Shown here one piece after another: positions 14,740-21,146 of a stretch of 21,146 nucleotides of DNA; the stretch's first letter is position 1, and each line of letters opens with the position of its first letter. Made by a program: the position numbers and the translations under genes. The stretch lies in NCBI GenBank assembly GCA_038150225.1, contig JAYQWG010000033.1, positions 1 to 21,146 on the forward strand, read 5' to 3'. This stretch comes from Lucifugimonas sp038150225. GTDB taxonomy: Bacteria; Chloroflexota; Dehalococcoidia; Lucifugimonadales; Lucifugimonadaceae. A model generated the notes under the pieces. It was not told the origin of the DNA and did not search any database. It was given only the letters and a program-made list of their open reading frames with translations.

Positions 14740-15747
14740 TCACTCCGCTACTTTGATTAGTTGTTTGCCGAAGTTATCGCCCCGCAGTAGACCTGCGAAC
14801 TTTGAAGGTGCGTTTTCGAATCCTTCGACGATATCTTCCCTGTACTTGATTTGGCCTTGTTTGATCCACTCGGCAAGACGTGCACGTGCAACTTCGTGAT
14901 GGCGTTCAAAGTCGTAGACGAGGAATCCTTGAACAGTCGATCGGGTCCTGATTAAAGCCCAGAAGTTTCGAGGTCCCATAGGGGTTTCTGTTGCGTTGTA
15001 CTGAGAGATTTGACCGCAAACGGCAACTCGTGCCGAGTCTGATAGATTCGTCATTACGGCGTCGGTCACGGGACCACCGACATTGTCGAAGTAGCAATTC
15101 ACACCTGCTGGGGCCAGGCGTTGCAGCTCGGCGTTAACGTCCTGGGTCTTGTAGTTGATTGCCGAATCGAAGCCCAGTTCATCGACGATGTAACTGCACT
15201 TTTCATCGCTTCCTGCGACACCAATTACGTTACATCCAGCGATCTTGCCGACCTGACCGACGACCCCTCCAACAGCACCAGATGCAGCTGACACAACTAG
15301 AGTGTCACCGGGGTTAGGTTTGCATACCTCGAGTAGTCCGAAATATGCAGTGAGTCCGGGCATGCCGAGAACCCCGACTGCAGTAGAGATGGGACCAAGC
15401 GAGGTGTTCACCGGCTTTGCAACATGACCCGGCACAATGCCGTATTCCTGCCAGCCAATGCCGGCTCGAACAATGTCACCGACTGAATGAAGCGGCGATT
15501 CGCTCGCTTCAACTCGTCCAACGACTTCGCCGACGATTACATCACCGGGTTCGACTACCGTGGAGTAGGAGGGGCCAGGGCGCATTCGACCCCGCATGTA
15601 AGGATCGAGGGACAGGTAGAGGGTTTTTACGAGGACTTCGCCGTGCTTCGGAGCAGGTATTGCCGACTCTTTGATGGCGAAATTTTCACTTGTCGGCTCG
15701 CCGTTCGGATAGCTCGCCAGAGTCCACGCCCTGTTTACTCCTGCCAC
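14740..15747 (-). CDS. Zinc-independent MDR family NADP-dependent oxidoreductase (CurA / prostaglandin reductase type)
   Basis: The 335-residue enzyme belongs to the leukotriene B4 dehydrogenase/CurA branch of medium-chain reductases, which reduce alkenals and enones with NADPH. The hallmark LSLDPYMRGRM occurs near residue 45. GMPGLTAYFGL leads into the nucleotide-binding AASGAVGG motif, and YFDNVGG follows, all in family order. No structural or catalytic zinc ligands are present. The GTG start is supported by AGGAG eight to nine bases upstream. It lies 15 bases after the hyuA stop and is the last gene of the hydantoinase operon, so it may act on the same compound or its product. The substrate is unknown. 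Confidence 0.92.
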   Translation of the reverse strand: MAGVNRAWTLASYPNGEPTSENFAIKESAIPAPKHGEVLVKTLYLSLDPYMRGRMRPGPSYSTVVEPGDVIVGEVVGRVEASESPLHSVGDIVRAGIGWQEYGIVPGHVAKPVNTSLGPISTAVGVLGMPGLTAYFGLLEVCKPNPGDTLVVSAASGAVGGVVGQVGKIAGCNVIGVAGSDEKCSYIVDELGFDSAINYKTQDVNAELQRLAPAGVNCYFDNVGGPVTDAVMTNLSDSARVAVCGQISQYNATETPMGPRNFWALIRTRSTVQGFLVYDFERHHEVARARLAEWIKQGQIKYREDIVEGFENAPSKFAGLLRGDNFGKQLIKVAE

Positions 15748-15762
15748 GGTTCTTTTCTCCTG

Positions 15763-17880
15763 TTATTTGGTGATCGAAAGATTCCCGAATTCATCGACTT
15801 GAACGCTCCAACCGGGATGAACTACTGTTGTGCAGTCCGGCTCTTCGACAATCGCAGGTCCTGAGAATTGCGCACCCGCGGGGAGTTTTACCCTGTCATA
15901 AACAGAAGTGTCGGTTACGCCGTTCGATTCCGAAAAATAGACGGGACGTGTTCCCTTTAGGGCGGGTGACGGGTCATCGCTGGTAGTTTCCAGCTTTTTC
16001 ATATTTGGTCGGGCGATTTTGCCGACCGTCGTTAGGCGAAGGTTTACCAGTTCGACCGGCTCGTCCTGTGCCCTGAAACCGTACGCGGTTTCGTGCGCAT
16101 CATGGAACGATTCGCAAAGTTCGTCGAGCCACTGCTGGTCGATGTTTTCGCGATTCGGAGCAGGCACACTCAGCTCGAAACTCTGACCCCAATAACGCAT
16201 TTCAACGGCGCGCTCGAAGACTGGTTCACCTGACGAAGATGCTGCTGACTGGTGAGCCTTTGCTCCTTCGTTTTCGAGTCGGGCGAAGTGACCTGCAATA
16301 TCGGCTGGTTGAACTGAATCTGCCCGAGCTATGAGGGTCGCAGAACTGTCCATTCGGACATCGGTTACCAGCAGGCCCAGAGCAGAAGCCGTGCCGGGTG
16401 CGAGCGGGATCAGGACGTTCGGGATGCCCGCTTGCTCGGCGAGTCGGACCGTGTGAGCAGGGCCTGCACCACCGAAACCGATCAACATGAAATCACGAGG
16501 GTCGTGTCCTCGCTGAACCGAAACCAAGCGCAACGCGTTGACCATCGCCGTATTTGCGATTTCAACGATGCCGTGTGCCGCTTCTTCAACAGATATTCCT
16601 AGCGGATCGGCGCACCGGATTTTGATAGCGTTCCGGGCCCCTTCAAGGTCGAGTTTCATGTCACCGCCAGCGAAGTAGTCGGGATCGAGTCGACCCAGCA
16701 CGAGATTCGCGTCGGTGATGGTCGGTTCCGTGCCGCCCAGTCGATAGCAAACGGGACCGGGGTCAGCACCGGCTGAATGAGGGCCGACTCTCAAAGCGCC
16801 TCCTGAGTCGACCCATGCAATAGATCCGCCACCCGCTCCGATTTCTACGAGGTCAACAACTGGAGTTCGGATTGGGTAACCGGAAGCTCCCCCAAACGCG
16901 CCAGTACCCGCTTGAGCCGCACCACCAACGGAGTAGTCCTTAGTGACGTTCGGTCGTCCGTTTCGGATGAGACTCGCTTTTGCGGTCGTGCCGCCCATAT
17001 CGAAAGAAATAACATCCGGGCTGCCGAGAGATGTTCCAAGTGCCGCAGCGGCGACCGCTCCAGCTGCGGGGCCAGACTCGACCATGAACACGGGTGCATC
17101 TGATGCCGCTTCGGCAGGGTAAACACCACCACTAGACTGCATTACTAGAAGTTCGGACGTAACTCCTGATGAGTTCAGCTTTTCTCGGATTGATGTTAGG
17201 TACGTGCTGACCACCGGGGCAACGGATGAGTTGATTACCGTTGTTGAAGCCCGGAGGTATTCACGGAACTCTGGAACGACGTCGGAGGATAGTGAAATTG
17301 TGATGTTTGGAAGCTTTGCTCTTAGCAGTTCACCGATTCGTTGCTCGTGCGCAGGATTTCGGTAAGAGTGGAGCAGGCAAACCGCTACTGCCTCCACCCC
17401 GGTTTTGGCAATTTGTTCGACAACCTCTTCGACCACCGATTCGTCCAACGGAGTGATGACTTCACCCTGGGCGTTGAGACGTTCTGGGACTTCATAACAA
17501 AGCTGTCGAGGGACGAGTGGTTGTGGCTTTTCAAATTGCAGGTCATACAACGAAGGACGGATTTGTCGTGCAATCTCAAGCATATCCCGAAATCCTTCGG
17601 TCGTTATGAACGCCGTGGCTGCAGTCTTGCCTTCGATGATGGCATTGGTTGCAACGGTCGTAGCGTGAACGACGTGCTCGATTTCGGCGGGGTCAATATT
17701 GCCGTGGGTCGCGAGTAATTTCTCGACCGCAGAAATGAATCCTGAAGCAGGATTTGAAGGTGTCGATAGCACCTTCGAAGTTGTTACCTCACCGGTTATC
17801 GAGTCGACCAGCGTGCCGTCGGTAAAGGTGCCACCAATGTCGATCCCGACTCTGAAGCGGGCATCGTTGAACGTGGTCAA
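15763..17880 (-). CDS. hyuA: Hydantoinase/oxoprolinase A subunit (N-methylhydantoinase A type)
   Basis: The 705-residue protein is full length for HyuA, the ATP-binding subunit of ATP-dependent hydantoinase/5-oxoprolinase enzymes and of related acetone/acetophenone carboxylases. The first ASKHA phosphate loop is GIDIGGTFTD (residues 12-21) and the second is FDMGGTTAK (293-301); HATTVATNAIIEGK (72-85), a glycine loop GAGGGS and GFGGAGPAHT are also present. It starts at TTG with AGGAG seven bases upstream inside the preceding hyuB. Start and stop overlap in the four bases TTGA, implying translational coupling. It should form a complex with one or both HyuB subunits. The substrate (hydantoin, 5-oxoproline, lactam or ketone) cannot be told from sequence. 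Confidence 0.93.
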   Translation of the reverse strand: MTTFNDARFRVGIDIGGTFTDGTLVDSITGEVTTSKVLSTPSNPASGFISAVEKLLATHGNIDPAEIEHVVHATTVATNAIIEGKTAATAFITTEGFRDMLEIARQIRPSLYDLQFEKPQPLVPRQLCYEVPERLNAQGEVITPLDESVVEEVVEQIAKTGVEAVAVCLLHSYRNPAHEQRIGELLRAKLPNITISLSSDVVPEFREYLRASTTVINSSVAPVVSTYLTSIREKLNSSGVTSELLVMQSSGGVYPAEAASDAPVFMVESGPAAGAVAAAALGTSLGSPDVISFDMGGTTAKASLIRNGRPNVTKDYSVGGAAQAGTGAFGGASGYPIRTPVVDLVEIGAGGGSIAWVDSGGALRVGPHSAGADPGPVCYRLGGTEPTITDANLVLGRLDPDYFAGGDMKLDLEGARNAIKIRCADPLGISVEEAAHGIVEIANTAMVNALRLVSVQRGHDPRDFMLIGFGGAGPAHTVRLAEQAGIPNVLIPLAPGTASALGLLVTDVRMDSSATLIARADSVQPADIAGHFARLENEGAKAHQSAASSSGEPVFERAVEMRYWGQSFELSVPAPNRENIDQQWLDELCESFHDAHETAYGFRAQDEPVELVNLRLTTVGKIARPNMKKLETTSDDPSPALKGTRPVYFSESNGVTDTSVYDRVKLPAGAQFSGPAIVEEPDCTTVVHPGWSVQVDEFGNLSITK

Positions 17881-19640
17881 TTCGAATCTCCTGATCGTGC
17901 AAGTTCGGACCGTTTTGCCCGCGTGGCAAGCTCATCGATTTCGTTTGTTGAAGCGTTGATGACAACGCCGTAAAGATCGACGGCGCGCTGATGGCTGACT
18001 TTGCCGCCGACGACATCTCGAAGTACGAGGTCGGGATCTCGTTCCAGAGGTGACCCATATCCGCCTCCCCCCGGTGTTTGGAAGCTGACGGTGTCACCGG
18101 GTTTTAGATCGACTACGCACTTCGAAGTGAGTTCTTCTGCTTCTGCATCAGGGTTGAGAACGTAGTAAGCCTTGCGACCATCGAGTCCGCCAAAAATTCC
18201 CTGCGGACCGGTGATGTCTCGATCCGATAGAACCGTGAAAGTCGCTGGGTCATCCGGGAAGTGGTAGTCGCGTCGCATGCCGAGTCCACCCCTGAACTTC
18301 CCGGGACCTTCAGAGTTTTCTATGAGCGACAGTCGAGAGACCATCATTGGGAAGTGAGATTCGACTTCCTCGACCGGTGCATTTTCGGTGTTTTGGCCGT
18401 GCTGCTGAACAGCATCGGGACCGTCAGAAGTTGCACGCGCACCATATCCGCCAGCGAGAGCCTCGTAGTTGCAGTGGTACTCACCGGAATCACGGTCGAT
18501 GATTCCGAAGCCAGCTTGCGCCATCATTGCCTTCGTTGCTGCGGCGATCTTTTCCGGCATACCCGGTGCGAAGGCGCGGAAGAGAAGATCGTTCACTCGG
18601 ACTTGAGTCTCCCATCCTCCAACGACGGGGGCAGGGTGTTGGGCATGAACGACTGTGCCCGCGGGAGCGTTCATTTCGATATGTCGATAAAAACCGACGT
18701 TCACAGGCATGTCGGGAGACATAAGAGCGCGCAACGCGTATGCGCATGCTGCGAACGTCATCGCTTTGGTCGAATTGACCGGAGCGCGTCGTTGTGGATC
18801 GCATCCTGCAAAGTCGAAAAATACCTTTTCACCGTTGATCGTAACTTTGGTTTTGAGGTTTACCACCTCGTCGGAGAAACCGTCGAAGTCGAGGAATCCT
18901 TCGGCTTCGTAAACGCCATCTGGGATAGCGGAAATTTCTGCTCTTGTTCGTCGATCTGTGTATTCGACCACCGCTTCGACGTAGTGGTCGAAGTCGTCTA
19001 ATCCATACTTTTCGACCAGCTCTGAGACCCGCCTCATACCAACCGTGTTTGCGGCAACCTGGGCTCGGAAATCTCCCGACGTGACACGCTTGGATCGGAT
19101 TTGTGCGAGCACGAGTTTGAACACGTCATCGTTGATCTTGCCGCCTTTGACCAGCTTCACCGGCGGGATGATGATTCCTTCCTGGAAAATCTCCTGGAAA
19201 GGACCAATTGAAGCTGGAGCCCCACCACCTACGTCGACGTGGTGTGCCAGCGACGCGACGTATCCGACGAGATCACCATTCGTGTAGACGGGGCCGAAGA
19301 CTGTCACATCGTTGAGATGGGATCCGCCACCGAAGGGATTATTGACCACCAGCATGTCGCCGGGTCCGAGATTTTCTTCGCCGTAAACTTCGAGCGAAGT
19401 CGGGATTAGCTCAACGAACGAACCGAGGTGAACCGGTTGCGAGAAAGCCTGCGAAATTGGGCGGCCTTTCCGATCAAAAAAGGCGCATGAAAAATCCTGC
19501 CGGGTTTTGACATTCGTTGAATAAGCCGACCTGCGAAGCGCCGCCGCCATCTCTTCGGCAACCTGCGTTAGAGCAGACCGGACAACCTCGAACTGAATCG
19601 GGTCTATACGCCCATTTTGACCGTTGTGACTATCGGGCAC
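17877..19640 (-). CDS. hyuB: Hydantoinase/oxoprolinase B subunit (N-methylhydantoinase B type), copy 1
   Basis: The complete 587-residue protein matches the B subunit, which carries out amide-bond hydrolysis or carboxylation on an intermediate activated by the A subunit. Visible motifs include NNPFGGGSHLNDV (100-111), AHHVDVGGGAPAS (132-144, candidate metal ligands His133, His134 and Asp136), DPQRRAPVNST, HPAPVVGGWETQ, GQNTENAPVEE, FRGGLGMRRDY and the terminal TPGGGGYGSP. GTG 19640 has GAGGA eight bases upstream and lies within the end of the preceding paralogue, an 11-base overlap. It is followed by hyuA with a 4-base overlap. The tandem neighbour is closely similar throughout, so the pair arose by duplication. 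Confidence 0.93.
   Translation of the reverse strand: MPDSHNGQNGRIDPIQFEVVRSALTQVAEEMAAALRRSAYSTNVKTRQDFSCAFFDRKGRPISQAFSQPVHLGSFVELIPTSLEVYGEENLGPGDMLVVNNPFGGGSHLNDVTVFGPVYTNGDLVGYVASLAHHVDVGGGAPASIGPFQEIFQEGIIIPPVKLVKGGKINDDVFKLVLAQIRSKRVTSGDFRAQVAANTVGMRRVSELVEKYGLDDFDHYVEAVVEYTDRRTRAEISAIPDGVYEAEGFLDFDGFSDEVVNLKTKVTINGEKVFFDFAGCDPQRRAPVNSTKAMTFAACAYALRALMSPDMPVNVGFYRHIEMNAPAGTVVHAQHPAPVVGGWETQVRVNDLLFRAFAPGMPEKIAAATKAMMAQAGFGIIDRDSGEYHCNYEALAGGYGARATSDGPDAVQQHGQNTENAPVEEVESHFPMMVSRLSLIENSEGPGKFRGGLGMRRDYHFPDDPATFTVLSDRDITGPQGIFGGLDGRKAYYVLNPDAEAEELTSKCVVDLKPGDTVSFQTPGGGGYGSPLERDPDLVLRDVVGGKVSHQRAVDLYGVVINASTNEIDELATRAKRSELARSGDSN
17888..17892 (-). promoter_or_regulatory. Ribosome binding site AGGAG for the TTG-started hyuA
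   Basis: Minus-strand AGGAG inside the 3' end of hyuB lies seven bases before TTG 17880. This confirms the 4-base overlap between the two genes. Confidence 0.8.
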
Positions 19641-21146
19641 GTCGTAGTTCCTCGGTTTTTTTCTGGTCGATTTGCCCGTCCGCGTTTATCGAAACACCGT
19701 AACGTTCTGCAGCCCGACTCGCGGAAATTTTGCCCTGTTGGACGTCTGAAAGAACTTGTTCCGGAAGGCGTTTGAACGGATCGCCGTATCCACCTCCACC
19801 AGAAGTTCGATAACTGATCACATCGCCTGGCTGGAGTTGCACGGTTGTCTTCGAGGACAGGTGAGTTTCATCGCCGTCCTTGATGATTGCGTAGACGGAT
19901 GTGCTGCCGCGTTCTCCCCCGAAAAGTCCGCGAGGTCCGGCTTTGTCTCGATCGGCAAGGATCGTAAACGTTGCTTCCTCCGGAAACTGGTAATCGCGAC
20001 GTAGACCGAGACCGCCCCTGAATTCGCCGGGGCCTTCGGAATCCTCTACCAACTCGTAGCGGGTAATGCGAACCGGGTAGTTACTTTCGGTCTCTTCAAC
20101 CGGCGCGTTTTCTGTGTTCTGACCGTGGGACTGAACAGCGTCGGGTCCATCAGAAGTTGAGCGTGCCCCGTATCCACCGGCAAGCGTTTCCAGGAAGCAG
20201 TAGTACTCGCCGGTTTGTTTGTTTTCACCGCCGAATCCAGAGTGGCATTGCATGGATTTTGTGCCCGCACAAACGGCGTCGGGAAGGGCAGGGGCGAGCG
20301 CTTCGAAAATCAAATCGTTGAGGCGCACATGGGTTTCCCATCCTCCGACAACCGGGGCGGGATGAACACAGTTTGTAACTGTTCCTTCAGGTGCGAAAAC
20401 ATCGACATATCGATAGAAGCCGTCGTTTACTGGAAGGTCACGATCCATCAACGCTCGAAGAGCGTAAGCGCAGGCTGAAAAAGTTTGGGCGTAGGTCGAA
20501 TTGACTGGTGCTCGTCGCTGCGGATCGGATCCGGTGGTGTCGAACCTAACCCCGGAATCATCAATAGTGATTTTGACCTCGAGATTTACGACGTCCTCGG
20601 TGAATCCGTCATTGTCGACGAAGCCTTTGGCAGAAAATTCGCCGGTTGGAAGTTTCGCTATTTCTGCTTTGGTCCGGCGCGCCGTGTACTCGATGATTTC
20701 GTCGATATAGCTGTCAAACTCGTCGAGACTGTAGCGGTCGATGATTTCGCTGATTCGTACTGCGCCAGTTCTATTGGAAGCGATCTGGGCACGGAAATCT
20801 CCGGCGGTTTCTCGTTTCGACCTGATTTGCGACAGGACGAGCCGGAACAGGTCATCATCGATTTCGTTTTCCGCCACCAGTTTGATGGGCGGGATGATGA
20901 TGCCTTCCTGGAAGACTTCTTTGAACGCACCAACTGATGCGGGAGCACCACCGCCAACATCGACATGGTGTGCTAGGCACGCCGTGTATCCAACCAGTTG
21001 GTCCTGCCAGAAAACAGGACCAATCAAAGAGATATCGTTCAAGTGAACCCCACCGCCGTATGGATCGTTGGACAGGATCATGTCACCAGGACCGAGGTTC
21101 TCCGGACCGTATCGATTGATTGCGACCGGAACGTGCCTGACGAACG
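19630..21146 (-). CDS. hyuB: Hydantoinase/oxoprolinase B subunit, copy 2 (5' end beyond window)
   Basis: The frame is open to the window edge, giving 504 codons plus a TAG stop. By alignment with copy 1 (first visible residues FVRHVPVAINRYGPEN against FVELIPTSLEVYGEEN) about 74 N-terminal residues are missing. Conserved elements include NDPYGGGVHLNDI, AHHVDVGGGAPAS, DPQRRAPVNST, HPAPVVGGWETH, GQNTENAPVEE, FRGGLGLRRDY and SGGGGYGDP. An internal ATG at 21081 is not the start. It overlaps copy 1 by 11 bases and lies upstream of it in the operon. Differences from copy 1 cluster in segments such as SMQCHSGFGGENKQTG, which could alter substrate preference. Its own A-subunit partner, if different, would lie outside the window. 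Confidence 0.93.
   Translation of the reverse strand, partial: FVRHVPVAINRYGPENLGPGDMILSNDPYGGGVHLNDISLIGPVFWQDQLVGYTACLAHHVDVGGGAPASVGAFKEVFQEGIIIPPIKLVAENEIDDDLFRLVLSQIRSKRETAGDFRAQIASNRTGAVRISEIIDRYSLDEFDSYIDEIIEYTARRTKAEIAKLPTGEFSAKGFVDNDGFTEDVVNLEVKITIDDSGVRFDTTGSDPQRRAPVNSTYAQTFSACAYALRALMDRDLPVNDGFYRYVDVFAPEGTVTNCVHPAPVVGGWETHVRLNDLIFEALAPALPDAVCAGTKSMQCHSGFGGENKQTGEYYCFLETLAGGYGARSTSDGPDAVQSHGQNTENAPVEETESNYPVRITRYELVEDSEGPGEFRGGLGLRRDYQFPEEATFTILADRDKAGPRGLFGGERGSTSVYAIIKDGDETHLSSKTTVQLQPGDVISYRTSGGGGYGDPFKRLPEQVLSDVQQGKISASRAAERYGVSINADGQIDQKKTEELRRAR

Noticed and set aside
18261..19001. 246-codon plus-strand open frame inside hyuB copy 1
   Set aside because: The opposite strand encodes a complete, highly conserved HyuB; the open frame is a by-product of its codon bias.
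21081..21146. Apparent start of hyuB copy 2 at 21081
   Set aside because: The frame stays open and homologous to copy 1 up to the window edge, so the gene is cut by the window rather than starting there.

Overview
The window reads as chromosomal DNA of a free-living bacterium with moderate GC, compact gene spacing, frequent GTG/TTG starts, tRNA genes with encoded CCA ends and clear intrinsic terminators. The mix of gene families (CocE-type hydrolase, beta-hydroxyacid dehydrogenase, cytoplasmic sulfatase, hydantoinase A/B genes, zinc-free MDR reductase, small winged-helix regulator, DUF1801-like protein) resembles what I associate with marine Chloroflexota of the SAR202 type or with Acidimicrobiia-like Actinobacteriota. 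That placement is an inference from gene content only. There is no rRNA, CRISPR array, transposase, phage gene or plasmid origin.

Layout. 1-547 holds no gene I can support. 548-1165 is a six-helix membrane protein closed by a bidirectional terminator, followed by tRNA-Leu(CAA) on the minus strand. 1614-2420 encodes a DnaQ-fold protein whose exonuclease active site appears destroyed. 2625-4863 holds a CocE/NonD hydrolase and a pterin-4a-carbinolamine dehydratase as a pair; it meets a convergent 3-hydroxyisobutyrate-dehydrogenase-type gene tail to tail in a shared TTAA. A 455-base divergent gap leads to a sulfatase followed by an NAD-dependent epimerase/uronate-dehydrogenase-like gene, plausibly a carbohydrate sulfate/uronate catabolic pair.

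8514-10789 is a degraded, accessory-looking stretch: a headless and tailless gene remnant, a five-unit 14-bp repeat array in front of a winged-helix regulator, a small alpha-beta-barrel-like protein, a TM2 protein, a DUF1801-like gene with an in-frame amber stop at codon 27, and a possible dehydrogenase C-terminal scrap. 10901-13276 (minus) is a large subtilase lipoprotein. 13585-14217 is a second six-helix membrane protein with a terminator, then another terminator and tRNA-Gly(GCC).

14740-21146 is one minus-strand operon, transcribed right to left: hyuB (5' end outside the window), a second hyuB paralogue, hyuA, and an MDR-family NADP reductase. Overlaps of 11 and 4 bases and a 15-base gap imply co-transcription and translational coupling. 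Two tandem B subunits with one visible A subunit suggest a specialised ATP-dependent amidohydrolase or carboxylase. No clearly new defence or mobile system is present. The most unusual signals are the 14-bp operator-like array, the catalytically dead DnaQ-fold protein, the amber-interrupted DUF1801-like gene and the ABB' hydantoinase arrangement.
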